Shown: piece by piece, positions 18,401 to 27,105 of the stretch
Numbering within the stretch: the stretch's first letter is position 1
Layout: the number at the start of each line of letters is the position of its first letter
Assembly: GCA_030141605.1 (NCBI GenBank)
Contig: JAQGDQ010001264.1
Span: forward strand, 1 to 32,500
Direction of reading: 5' to 3'
Length of the DNA: 32,500 bases
From: Tubiluchus corallicola
Taxonomy: Eukaryota; Priapulida; Priapulimorpha; Priapulimorphida; Tubiluchidae
Position numbers and translations under genes: made by a program
Notes under the pieces: generated by a model
Seen by the model: the letters and a program-made list of their open reading frames with translations, nothing else
Database searches by the model: none
What the model was told of the DNA's origin: nothing

Positions 18401-21044
18401 GAATAAGGTGGTCCTATTATTGCTCTCAGGTAAGTACTACGGGTGAAGTGTTGTGAATAAGGTGGTCCTATTATTGCTCTCAGGTAAGTACTACAGGTGA
18501 AATGTTGCGAATAAGGTGGTCATATTATTGCTCTCAGGTAAGTACTACAGGTGAAGTGCTGTGAATAAGGTGGTCCTATTATTGCTCTCAGGTAAGTACT
18601 ACAGGTGAAGTGCTGTAAAACCATTATTGCTCTCAGGTAAGTACTACAGGTGAAGTGTGCGAATAAGGTGGTCCTATTATTGCTCTCAGGTAAGTACTAC
18701 AGGTGAAGTGCTGTGAATAAGGTGGTCCTATTATTGCTCTCAGGTAAGTACTACAGGTGAAGTGTTGCGAATAAGGTGGTCCTATTATTGCTCTCAGGTA
18801 AGTACTACAGGTGGAGTGCTGTGAATAAGGTGGTCCTATTATTGCTCTCAGGTAAGTACTACAGGTGGAGTGCTGTGAATAAGGTGGTCCTATTATTGCT
18901 CTCAGGTAAGTACTACAGGTGGAGTGCTGTGAATAAGGTGGTCCTGTTATTGTGTAGCTATTTTTTCACTTTCAAGAAAACTCTCGGTCAACAATTTGGG
19001 TACTAAATTACAAAAGAGGCGTAATAAAGCCTACTAAAGAGACCACTCACGCACCCCAAGTAACGCAAAACAACACAACACGCTTATAAAGTGTTGTTTA
19101 CAAGCATCCGGATGCGGATGCGCATGCGTTGGGGATGCGGAATAGATAAGATCGGTTTATATTGTTTTCAATGCTTCCATTTATGCATGCTGCATACGTC
19201 ACTCTTTTTCTTCAGCTATTCTTATTGATTTTTTATTCAGCAGGCCGTTGTGCAGGTGGAGAGCGCATGCGCATCTTCATCCAGACGCTACATAAGCATC
19301 ACTTAAGTCTTCACACCTTCTATTACCAGAAACAATTTCCACCACCTGTAGTAAATTGATTAAAACAGACTGGTGCAATGGTTTCGAAAAGAGCTTTGGC
19401 CTTTGACCTTCTTACATCTCAAAGAACCTACCAAAATCTGTCAACGTTTTAGTAAAATAATTGAGTAGGTCTAAACTTCGTAGGGCGATTATATGCCCGC
19501 TGCATCTGTTTCCCCAGTTTCATCCTATTCCTTTTGGAGCAATATTTATAGTAAAAATAATTCGTTATATTGGTTGTGTATAGCTGATTATTGGTGTTTT
19601 AGGGATGGCAAAAGTATGAAGAGTCAGATTATAAAACTACACGTTTATTGAACATCAAACACAATAAATATAACAGATAGTATTGCCAAGCCCCTGATCT
19701 TAGCCTCTCTGCTCCGGCTCCCAGACTCACCTGATCTCAATCCCCTGAGCTGGGCGCATCGCAGGGTTTATATATCGTGCGCGGAGCTTCGACACCTCAA
19801 TTCTGAATCACTTACTCACGTGACACCACTCCTTAACTGGCTTCATACCAGCATTCACCAACATAATTATCTATCATAATCTAATGCTTTTAACATAGTT
19901 TAACAGGTTCTCTTTACTCTTATATTGTTCATGCAGGAACACCGAGGTCCACGTGCTTTGCAGTCAAATAAACAAATATTCTAGTGTGACATATAAAATT
20001 GTGTTGATTGAAAACGTTGCTTGAAACTGATGAAAAGGCTCTCGTCATAGAGACGATTTGTATTTTACTGTGTGTAAATGTTTAACGTGTGTTCTTTCAG
20101 CATAACAGCAACTGCAGCTAGTGTAGGTGCAGCTGGGATACCACAAGCTGGGTTGGTTACCATGTCAATGGTGCTGACAGCTGTTGGACTGCCGTTAGAT
20201 GACATCTCTCTCATTCTATCAGTGGATTGGCTCTTGTAAGTATAACAAGTTTTTGGTTTTTTGATAGGCTTTATGTGGATCGCTTTTTATATAGTTGCAT
20301 AATGAATGAGCCTTTTCACAGTTTCGTTGTGCGCACGCGCAGTTGATGTAGGTCAAAGCTCAAGTGTATCACAGTAACGCATTTTAACTACAGCCACCAC
20401 GTGACATGTGTGTAAAGCAAAGCTTTCTGCCACATTAGTTCAGTAACTTCAGTTGCTTTACATGAACTTTATTTAATTATGCATTAATCTGTGCGTAGGG
20501 TGATTTACTACCAGGATCTTGCTTGGGAACAAGAAAAAATGAAGCAGGTATGGTTCTAGCTAGGTGTAAAAACTGTTATTACAATAGCTTGGGCTTCGAG
20601 GTGTTGTCAAGTGTACATAAATGCGTTGTCTGGTACACTTGACCTTTGACATTTTCATGATTATCCTCAATCGCTAGAACTCTGAAAAAGCTCTAGTTGG
20701 GTTTTATAGCTGCTATCAGAGATTTGTGTTTTTCATTTTACGTTAAATCTTTGACTTAATAAAACGTTCCAGGCAATATTTTCATTGTACATCAATTTAG
20801 GGACCGATTTCGCACCTCAGTGAACGTATGGGGTGATTCTGTAGGCGCTGGAGTTGTTGAACACCTTGTACGAGACCGACTTCCACCGGAAGCAGACCGG
20901 GATGACGTTAACAACGAAATTTCGTTGCCAGATAATCCACGGGACAAGTGCAATTTTCCCGAGTATAAAGTTGGATATGATAACGTTGCAGTTAATGTTG
21001 AGAAACATAAACTTGATATTGATGACATGATTACGCCTTTGTGA
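8935..21044 (+). CDS. SLC1A: SLC1 (EAAT-type) sodium-coupled glutamate/aspartate transporter, gene B; 7 exons, 562 aa
   Basis: join(8935-9471, 12030-12174, 14027-14225, 16314-16547, 17749-17943, 20101-20235, 20801-21044). The phases fit throughout and total 1689 bp including TGA. The protein is a plasma-membrane trimeric transporter that takes up acidic amino acids with Na+ and H+ against K+. Visible features: charged cytosolic N-terminus (1-36), TM1-TM3 in exon 1, a TM3-TM4 loop with sequon NYT (212-214), HP1 tip SSSATLP (371-377), NMDGT (405-409), Glu413, HP2 tip GAAGIPQAG (446-454), and Asp483, Arg486, Asn490 and Asp494 in TM8. Glu413 and Arg486 match the residues that give K+ coupling and acidic side-chain selectivity in EAATs. 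Length is typical of animal EAATs. The C-terminus ITPL fits a class I PDZ ligand. An in-frame TGA at 8911-8913 supports the chosen ATG. It could be a neutral-amino-acid ASCT relative, but Arg486 argues against that. Confidence 0.95.
9627..11820 (+). repeat. 43-bp minisatellite in gene B intron 1 (~50 copies), each with an acceptor-like motif
   Basis: The unit is GTTCCACTATGAGTGATATA then GGTCATTTGCTGTTGCAGGA and CTT. Variants are TTCC/TGCC, TATGAG/TAAGAG/TAAGTG/AATGGG and GATATA/GATGTA. Each unit carries TCATTTGCTGTTGCAG|GA, which resembles a 3' splice site. It fills most of intron 9472-12029. Confidence 0.95.
11818..11990 (+). mobile_element. 3'-end fragment of a non-LTR retrotransposon in intron 1
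   Basis: In the frame starting near 11819 the sequence reads [20 protein letters not shown], then KYSF and a stop. This is the typical C-terminus of CR1/L2/Jockey-type reverse transcriptases (WNSLP followed by a spaced hydrophobic and basic tail). It begins exactly where the 43-bp array ends. Only the last few dozen codons and a short 3' flank remain. Confidence 0.6.
12030..12174 (+). CDS. SLC1A: Gene B exon 2 (residues 180-228), extracellular loop
   Basis: The acceptor is TTTTTGTCTATGCAG and the donor GGTATGT, ending in phase 1. It encodes the poorly conserved TM3-TM4 loop: a Ser/Glu-rich stretch, a hydrophobic FIVLVE segment, an N-glycosylation sequon NYT, and an [10 protein letters not shown] acidic-proline run. 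Divergence here is normal for the family. The exon is supported mainly by splice sites and phase. Confidence 0.85.
12175..12745. other. Intron 2, 5' part without recognised features
   Basis: Non-repetitive intronic DNA between the exon 2 donor and the 25-bp array. The minus-strand open frame here (12508-12218) has no recognisable domain. Confidence 0.5.
12750..13300 (+). repeat. 25-bp minisatellite in gene B intron 2 (~21 copies)
   Basis: The unit is GATACGATGCAACGATCGTA then TTTTG. Each unit contains the palindrome ACGATCGT. Since 25 is not a multiple of three and the unit is stop-free in most frames, overlapping open frames appear on both strands with a 25-residue period. Variants sort into zones: TGTTTTGG on the left, TATTTTGG and AAAGAACG on the right. 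Confidence 0.95.
13370..13690 (+). repeat. Dispersed repeat R1, copy in intron 2
   Basis: Shares GGGGCCCCAAATTTCAAATA, AGAGGGTCTCAAACAGGGAT and CTATTTTTAAAGTTGA with 15100-15440 in the same order. Non-coding. A C-run and GTCGGGCCCTAGGCTGCAGC lie at its right end. The element class is not identified. Confidence 0.75.
14027..14225 (+). CDS. SLC1A: Gene B exon 3 (residues 228-294)
   Basis: The acceptor TTAATGCTGCAG is entered in phase 1 and the donor GTATGT follows TG (phase 2). It encodes [20 protein letters not shown] (TM4) and the conserved [18 protein letters not shown] of TM5. These match the EAAT motifs FSxxFG and FFDSLNEAIMRLV. Confidence 0.93.
14226..15099. other. Intron 3, 5' part without recognised features
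   Basis: AT-rich intronic DNA with no repeats or coding signal that I can identify. Confidence 0.5.
15100..15440 (+). repeat. Dispersed repeat R1, copy in intron 3
   Basis: Homologous to 13370-13690 and, at its left part, to 3500-3640 on the minus strand. It begins near GACAGGGCCGGATTATGACC. Similarity to the intron 2 copy fades near 15435, just before the retrotransposon fragment. Confidence 0.75.
15470..16195 (+). mobile_element. 5'-truncated non-LTR retrotransposon (CR1/L2/Jockey-like) in intron 3, frameshifted
   Basis: Pieces of a reverse transcriptase C-terminal region appear in order but in different frames: [15 protein letters not shown] (about 15520), [12 protein letters not shown] (about 15575), [20 protein letters not shown] (about 15635), then [17 protein letters not shown] (about 15840) to a stop near 15990. 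An AT-rich 3' tail with TTTATTTTATTTTA-type repeats follows. Family knowledge places these motifs downstream of the catalytic RT core, so the copy is a dead 3' fragment. Confidence 0.8.
16314..16547 (+). CDS. SLC1A: Gene B exon 4 (residues 294-372)
   Basis: The acceptor is CATTTTCAG and the donor GTTTGT (phase 2). It encodes [17 protein letters not shown]6 ([20 protein letters not shown]), the hallmark FIVTRKNP, and the start of HP1 ([12 protein letters not shown]). Confidence 0.94.
16566..17600 (+). repeat. 19-bp minisatellite in gene B intron 4 with a 205-bp higher-order duplication
   Basis: The unit is TAGACTTATGTAGCAGCAA, with variants GTGGTAA, GCACAAA and GTGGTGA. A 205-bp block including the non-repeat sequence AGGATGTAATAATCTTATAG is present twice in tandem (17191-17395 and 17396-17600). 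It fills most of intron 16548-17748. Confidence 0.95.
17749..17943 (+). CDS. SLC1A: Gene B exon 5 (residues 372-437), HP1 tip and TM7
   Basis: The acceptor TTTTTTACACAG is used. It encodes [32 protein letters not shown] (the Na+ and substrate site in TM7) and FIAQVN. The last 14 bases plus the donor CAG|GTAAGT are tandemly copied 18 more times in the following intron. Only the first donor gives the correct protein, because reading through it meets TAA immediately (AGG TAA). Confidence 0.94.
17930..18950 (+). repeat. 54-bp tandem array copying the exon 5 end and its splice donor (19 donors)
   Basis: Each unit contains ATTATTGCTCTCAG|GTAAGT followed by an intronic filler (ACTACAGGTGAAGTGCTGTG, then AATAAGGTGGTCCT). 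GTAAGT occurs at 17944 and then about every 54 bp through 18906, with one shortened unit at 18592-18636. The first copy is the real exon 5/intron 5 boundary. The others are intronic copies. TATTATTGCTCTCAG|GTAAGT also looks like an abutted 3' and 5' splice site. Confidence 0.95.
18955..19591. other. Intron 5, middle part
   Basis: Unique-looking DNA. A small GGATGCGGATGCGCATGCGT direct/inverted repeat lies near 19110-19140. No coding signal. Confidence 0.5.
19592..19863 (-). mobile_element. Candidate solo LTR (about 270 bp), minus strand
   Basis: On the minus strand it begins TGTTGGTGAATGCTGG and ends AAAACACCA (TG..CA). It has a TATA-like GATATATAAACC near the middle and AATAAACGTG near the end, the order expected of an LTR promoter and poly(A) signal. 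No internal retrotransposon sequence or clean target-site duplication is seen, so this rests on layout alone. Confidence 0.4.
20101..20235 (+). CDS. SLC1A: Gene B exon 6 (residues 437-482), HP2
   Basis: The acceptor is TGTTCTTTCAG and the donor GTAAGT. It encodes [20 protein letters not shown], the HP2 gate, and TM8 onset ILSVDWLL. The first ~63 bases are nearly identical to the gene A exon at 1283, and the rest is clearly diverged. Confidence 0.94.
20306..20696 (-). mobile_element. MITE family M1, copy 2, in gene B intron 6
   Basis: Opposite orientation to 5247-5717. It shares AGCCTTTTCACAGTTTCGTT at one end, a decayed copy of the other end (TCTGAAAAAGCT), and interior blocks such as GAACAAGAAAAAATGAA and GTACACTTGACCTTTGACAT. 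Non-coding. Confidence 0.75.
20801..21044 (+). CDS. SLC1A: Gene B exon 7 (residues 482-562), TM8 and cytosolic tail
   Basis: The acceptor is ATCAATTTAG and the stop TGA is at 21042-21044. It encodes DRFRT, NVWGD and GAGVVEHL of TM8. The hydrophilic tail shares only GYDN and the terminal M-(I/V)-T-P-(L/M) with gene A. The ending T-P-L matches a class I PDZ-binding pattern. Confidence 0.93.
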
Positions 21045-21080
21045 CGTGTTTCAATCACAGCACTAAAGCAAACGAAGTGG

Positions 21081-21375
21081 AACTATGAGCATAAGTATGC
21101 AACCATAGATCTAGAAAAGACTATTTGTACCGGTTTTGTGATCAGTTTGCTGTTACTTTGTCTAATTATTCAATGAACATCACAGAACTATGAGCATAAG
21201 TATGCAACCATAGATCTAGAAAAGACTATTTGTACAGGTTTTGTGATCAGTTTGCTGTTACTTTGTCTAATTATTCAATGAACATCACAGAACTATGAGC
21301 ATAAGTATGCAACCATAGATCTAGAAAAGACTATTTGTACCGGTTTTGTGATCAGTTTGCTGTTACTTTGTCTTA
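21081..21375 (+). repeat. 105-bp tandem repeat (2.8 copies) in the gene B 3' UTR region
   Basis: Copies start at 21081, 21186 and 21291 with AACTATGAGCATAAGTATGC. They are almost identical (one C/A difference seen at GTACCGG/GTACAGG), indicating very recent duplication. It starts 37 bp after the stop codon, so it probably lies within the transcript. Confidence 0.95.
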
Positions 21376-21494
21376 TTAAATACTTTTACATACGGTATTT
21401 TAAACTTGATTTTACAAATACAAACATTTGTATTCGTGAATAACATTATTGTGGTTCATTATTTTATTTAATATAAAAGTATCACACTTGTAAA

Positions 21495-21500
21495 AATAAA
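21495..21500 (+). promoter_or_regulatory. Candidate poly(A) signal for gene B
   Basis: AATAAA about 450 bp after the stop, downstream of the 105-bp repeats. Motif only. Confidence 0.35.
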
Positions 21501-21509
21501 ATATTGGCA

Positions 21510-22808
21510 AGTTCATATAACATTGAGCAAAATGTACTGTAGTAAGTGGAAGCATGGTCAAAAAATCAATAAAAAACAGGCTAATCTAACGCTAAAGCTG
21601 AGCTACATGTGCTGTATGTATACTTTGGCCCAGATGGCCATGCAAAGACCAAGAAATAACGGGAAGAAGGGTATATTGTAAAGAATTTTCCATACAAACT
21701 TGCATTACCTGTTTGAGAGAATTGTGTAACAGGGAAAAGAAAAGTAAAGAAAAACGTAAAACGCAACTGCATAGCTATCCCAGTATGCACCATTGATTCG
21801 TCAAAACACACTACTGATCTTATTAAAAGAAAATCGGACGACTGATTAGACTCAATCTCATTTTAATTTAGAGTCCAAAATATACATTTTCTTGCCTATA
21901 AAAGTTAGCAATTGTTTATTATATTTGAATAATTAGCTTAGAAAGTTAATTAACGGCGACCGAACACAGCTATTGCTTACGTCAGAAACTAACCACAGTT
22001 TGTGCAATGGCAGGCGTTTGCGCGTCAAGCACATTTGCGTAAGTGCTACTGTTTAAATGCATGATGTGACGAAAATGGGCTCTACGTCATACGACGTCAG
22101 AAACTAATACAGCAGTTGATGATCACGGTTATCACGGTACCGCCTTCTATTTGTTGGCCATGCGAATGTGACAAAAAGGTGCCGCTGCCAATCTTAGTAG
22201 ATTCACTGAGCCGCGCGTAGCTTTGAAAGTTTAACGAAATTTGAGTATCCGAGGTAATTATTATTCAATCTAAGCTTTGATTTAAAAAAGCTATTGTAAT
22301 TTTCAATATTTTAGAGCATTCTTTATTCTGAACTCGTGTTTACACAATCATCCGGTTTTCCTTTAACAATAATACTGTTATTCAAACTTTTACTTAGTTA
22401 GTGACGTATGCGTTACGAATGTTCTGATTATTTTTCCAAACTTCACACAATGTTGTTTAAACTTGTTCCAAACCACTTACCGTTAAAAGGGCTGCGCCTA
22501 GCGGTCACCACGGGAATTTAAATTTACAAGTTTTATACAGCGTTACTGTTAGTGCAAGCTCTGTATGCAATGAAACATAAGACAATAAGCAAGAGAATGA
22601 TACAAAAGTTTAAGACAAATTTTTTAAGCTCATGTACGAAGAGTATTGGCATGGCCTGGGAGACGTGACTGTAACATCTTGCAATATCAACCGTATTCAA
22701 TTTAACAACGCATGAATATGAGAATGCATGAAGCAAATAGGGCAGTGTGGGGCAAAACAGCTCCACAGAGTTGTAACTAACACATTGGTTGCACATCTCT
22801 ATTATTAC
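21510..22808. other. Intergenic DNA downstream of gene B
   Basis: No recognised gene. Around 21953, TTAATTAACGGCGACCGAAC followed by ACGTCAGAAACTAA resembles the end of the TTAA-flanked MITE at 28640, but I find no opposite end. Open frames 21811-21581 and 22919-22533 (minus) have no domain I recognise, and the latter overlaps a MITE. Confidence 0.5.
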
Positions 22809-23570
22809 ATAAGCCTTTTCACAGTTCCAGCGATTGATGATGATCGCAAAAAGGTCACAGGTTAAGTGTACTTCACAACGCATGTACACATGCAAGACAT
22901 GAATGGTAATCACCTGCATTCTTTTTCCACAGTAATCTTAATAAAACGTGACTATGCTCAACAGGTTACTGAACACTTTATAATCATGATCACAGTTTTT
23001 CTTAGTTCTCGCTCCATTTCATCTTTCATTCACTACCCCCCCCCCCCGCCTCCTTTTATGTATATATTATTATTATTTCAATTATTAATCACTTCTTTAA
23101 GATTTGCACGTACAGTTTGGCCTGTCAAGCTATGCTTTTAGGCTCAAACTGTATGCTTCAAAATTCTTCTGTAATGTAATTTGCACATGTATATGCTGCA
23201 TAAGAATCTCTTTTGTAATTTCTGGATAATATTGCATTTATATTTATATTTACTTCAGTGGAATTATCTGTATTTTTATTATAACTGTTAGATGCAGAGT
23301 GGAAATAAATAAACTTATATAACTTATAATGCCACGCAGCCCATGCTATTGTAATAGCAACAGTTTTAACGGCTAACTAGAACCTTACCTAGTTCATTTT
23401 TTCTTGTTCGCAAGCAAGATCCTGCTAGTTAATCACTCACAAACAGACTAATGCATAATTGAGCAAGGTCATCTAAAACAAATGAAGTTACTGAACTGAC
23501 GCGTCAGATGGTTTTGCTTTACCCACATGGCACGTGTGCGTGCGCACAATGAAACTGTGAAAAGGCTTAT
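22809..23570 (+). mobile_element. MITE family M1, copy 3, split by an insertion
   Basis: The left end is ATAAGCCTTTTCACAGTTCC and the right end, reverse-complemented, ATAAGCCTTTTCACAGTTTC. These are the best-preserved termini of the three copies. The interior matches copy 1 up to about 22896 and again from about 23331 (CACGCAGCCCATGCTATTGT). The ~430 bp between is foreign to the other copies. Confidence 0.8.
22897..23330 (+). mobile_element. Insertion inside MITE copy 3, possible retroelement 3' end
   Basis: About 430 bp absent from the other M1 copies. It contains a C-run and ends GGAAATAAATAAACTTATAT, the sort of A/T-rich tail seen at the end of LINE or SINE insertions. No coding motif found, so the class is uncertain. 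Confidence 0.4.
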
Positions 23571-24298
23571 TCAGAACAACTATTATCACAGGTAAATGGA
23601 ATACACCATCATGTAGATGACACATAATTAACAACAACTAACGATGGATACAATCTAGTGACTACCCTAAATATCTGCATAAATAATTAACATATTTGGC
23701 CTAATTTTTATTAACATAACAGAATAAGAAACATCATGTAAATATATAATTGTGAATCTATAATTATTAAGATTATTGTTACGGGAGATTGAAAGTCACC
23801 ATGTTACATAAAATTATATAAAAGAGACGAAAATCATATTTTTTATATTGCAAAGAAATCATCTAATATTTGCTGCCATTGTCATACAATCTTAAATAAT
23901 CAATATTTAAGCAAATGCATCTAGTAAATCATCCTTATTTACAAGTGAATGCAACTCAAATTTCTAAGACAGCAACACAAAAGAATTTATTCTATTATTC
24001 TGAAACGACTCGAGCTATTATAAATGCAAAGTTCGGTTTTTGCACCAGTAATTTGGTACTAAAAAATCACTGTTTCAGTAACTACATGTACAGTAGCATC
24101 TCTGTAGTTATTCTGGCAAATTCAAGAAAGACTCCAGAAGTAATTATTCAGTAATTAATTAGTAATGAGAGCCGCACATCAACAAATGAAACACAAATTT
24201 ATTTAACACAGTAGCACGAATGAAACGGTTTCGAAGAAAAGTTGACGTCAAGGATATTGGCTTATCGCTCCACTTCCGTTGTAATATAACACACCGAC
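23571..24298. other. Non-genic AT-rich stretch
   Basis: No recognised repeats, motifs or convincing open frames. Confidence 0.5.
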
Positions 24299-25365
24299 AT
24301 GCATTTCTCATAACAGTATAACATATACTGACAATACATAGCTGCAGCTAATGTCCCGTAAGAACAGCTACATGTAGACGAGTCAAAAATAACGCACGCT
24401 GATTGGGCATTTTTCATAACAGTATAACATATACTGACAATACATAGCTGCTGCTAATGTCCCGAAAGAACAGCTACACGTAGACAAGTAAAAAATAACG
24501 CACACTGATTGGGCATTTCTCATAACAGAATAACATATACTGACAATACATAGCTGCGACTAGTGTCCCGTAAGAACAGCTACACGTAGACGAGTCAAAA
24601 ATAACGCACACTGATTGGGCATTTTTCATAACAGTATAACATATACCGGCAAAACATAGCTGCAGTTAATGTCCCAAAAGAACAGCTACACGTAGATGAG
24701 TAAAAAACAACGCACATTGATTGGGCATTTCTCATAACAGAATAACATATACTGGCAATACATAGCTGCAGTTAATGTCCCGTAAGAACAGCTACATGTA
24801 GACGAGTCAAAAATAACGCATGTTGATTGGGCATTTTTCAATAACAGTATAACATACTGGCAATACATAGCTGCAGTTAATGTCCCGTAAGAACAGCTAC
24901 ACGTAGACGAGTCAAAAACAACGCATGTTGATTGGGCATTTTTCATAACAGTATAACATATACTGGCAATACATAGCTGAGGCTAATGTCCCGAAAGAAC
25001 AGTTACACGTAGACGAGTCAAAAACAACGCATGTTGATTGGGCATTTTTCAATAACAGTATAACATATACTGGCAATACATAGCTGAGGCTAATGTCCCG
25101 AAAGAACAGTTACACATAGACGAGTCAAAAACAACGCATGTTGATTGGGCATTTTTCATAACAGTATAACATATACTGGCAATACATAGCTGAGGCTAAT
25201 GTCCCGAAAGAACAGTTACACGTAGACGAGTCAAAAACAACGCATGTTGATTGGGCATTTTTCAATAACAGTATAACATATACTGGCAATACATAGCTGA
25301 GGCTAATGTCCCGAAAGAACAGCTACACGTAGATGAGTAAAAAATAACGCATGCTGATTGGGCCG
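24299..25365 (+). repeat. 106-bp satellite-like tandem repeat (~10 copies)
   Basis: The unit starts CATAACAGTATAACATATAC, continues through ACATAGCTG and AATGTCCCG, and ends TGATTGGGCATTTTT. Two subfamilies are visible. GCTGCAG-type copies lie on the left. GCTGAGG-type copies lie on the right, where a two-unit pattern alternates CATAACAG and CAATAACAG. Confidence 0.93.
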
Positions 25366-25549
25366 TTGCCAGAGCTTGACTGAGCATGATCAACATTTTG
25401 CTTCATTTTAATTAAACGTATGCCACACGAAATACTTGCTTTTGATGCCAGACGATAAAGCAACACTTAAACACATTCTCCGCATTTTGTAAATATCCGG
25501 CCTTACAGAGCTTTTGCCAAAAAAAATTCAATTGAAATAGTTCGCGAAG

Positions 25550-26440
25550 CAGATTAGGATTAGGATTAGGATCAGGGTTATAATTGGAATTAGAGTTAAA
25601 GATAGGGTTAGGGTTAGAGATGGGTTAGGGATAGGGTTAGAGGTGGGTCACAGATAAGGTTGGGGTTAAGGTTAGGAGTTAGTATAGGGTTAGGGTTAGA
25701 GATGGGTTAGGGATAGGGTTAGAGGTGGGTCACAGATAGGGTTGAGGTTAAAGTTAGGAGTTAGGATAGGGTTAGGATTAGAGATGGGATAGGGATAGGG
25801 TTAGAGGTGGGTCACAGATAAGGTTGGGGTTAAGGTTAGGAGTAAAGATAGGGTTAGGATTAGAGATGGGTTAGGGATAGGGTTAGAGGTGGGTCACAGA
25901 TAGGGTTGAGGTTAAAGTTAGGAGTTAGGATAGGGTTAGGATTAGAGATGGGATAGGGATAGGGTTAGAGGTGGGTCACAGATAGGGTTGAGGTTAAGGT
26001 TAGGAGTAAAGATAGGGTTGGGGTTAGAGATGGGTTAGGGATAGGGTTAGAGGAAGGTCACAGATAGGGTTGAGGTTAAAGTTAGGAGTTAGGATAGGGT
26101 TAGGATTAGAGATGGGATAGGGATAGGGTTAGAGGAGGGTCACAGATAGGGTTGAGGTTAAGGTTAGGAGTAAAGATAGGGTTGGGGTTAGAGATGGGTT
26201 AGGGATAGGGTTAGAGGAGGGTCACAGATAGGGTTGAGGTTAAAGTTAGGAGTTAGGATAGGGTTAGGATTAGACATGGGATAGGGATAGGGTTAGAGGA
26301 GGGTCACAGATAGGCTTGGGGTTAAGGTTAGGAGTAAGCATAGGGTTAGGATTAGAGATGGGATAGGGATAGGGTTAGAGGTGGGTCACAGATAGGTTGG
26401 GGTTAGGGATAGGGTTAGACTTAGGATTAGGGTACATAAA
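25550..26440 (+). repeat. Degenerate telomere-like (TTAGGG-derived) array with ~82-bp higher-order unit
   Basis: Built from TTAGGG, ATAGGG, TTAGGA and TTGGGG hexamer variants. A longer unit containing GGTGGGTCACAGATAGGGTT recurs about every 82 bp, and alternating versions form ~165-bp dimers. It is bounded on the left by CGCGAAGCAGATTAGG and on the right by AATTGTGCGGGAATTGTAAG. Confidence 0.9.
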
Positions 26441-26449
26441 TTGTGCGGG

Positions 26450-27100
26450 AATTGTAAGCTCATTCGAAAAATTTAATGTAATTACAGCAGACTTAAGTAG
26501 AAATAGGCCAGACTTAAGCAGAAATACGACTATGATTACCAGCATCACTGTAAATCATGCTAATCACCATTGTTAACAGTAACTGTAACTTCGCAATGCA
26601 AAAAATTAAATATCTGTAACGTAGTTTATTCCAGGGGTTAACTGCCATGTTGTCCACTGATTCACATGATTACCCAGGCCCACTAAACCAGGGAGTCGTC
26701 TGCTTCGACGTTTCACAAAATTTCGTACAACTCACCCCTGTAAAATATACAATGAATCATTTACCTCATGTAGATCATTGGCAAGAGCTACATATTGTAC
26801 ATGTCTGTAACAGGACCGGTACCTACACAAGCATCAAGGATAATCCGCAAACATACTGAACCTGCAACTGTGCCTCAGCCTTGTTGGGATGAGTATGCAT
26901 CATTTCTCACTTGGGTAAATAGACCAAAGCAGCAGAGCAGATGCAGAATTTATTTTCCGACTATCACCCACTCGCATAATAACCAGGCCCTTCATTGTTT
27001 AACTTCGTAGCAAAACGTACATCGCCACAACTTAGTCATTTGGCTTAGAAGACTATAGCATGCGAAACTGAGTTTTTTGCTTTGACATTTGACTTAAGTG
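26450..27100. other. Non-genic stretch between telomere-like array and LINE tail
   Basis: No recognised gene. Open frames at 26647-26859 and 26795-27010 lack recognisable domains. May include more of the retrotransposon whose end follows. Confidence 0.45.
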
Positions 27101-27105
27101 TGTGT

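Noticed and set aside
18232-19006. Open frames of about 75 codons in intron 5
   Set aside because: They are readings of the 54-bp repeat (18 codons per unit). The frame continuous with exon 5 stops at once.
21581-21811. 76-codon minus-strand frame downstream of gene B
   Set aside because: No recognisable domain or conserved motif. Length is within chance for AT-rich DNA.
22533-22919. 128-codon minus-strand frame with a hydrophobic C-terminal segment
   Set aside because: It overlaps the left end of MITE copy 3, has no recognisable domain and no splice or promoter support.
25550-26440. True chromosome end (telomere)
   Set aside because: The hexamers are heavily degenerate, arranged in a longer unit, and followed by unique sequence, so the array is interstitial.
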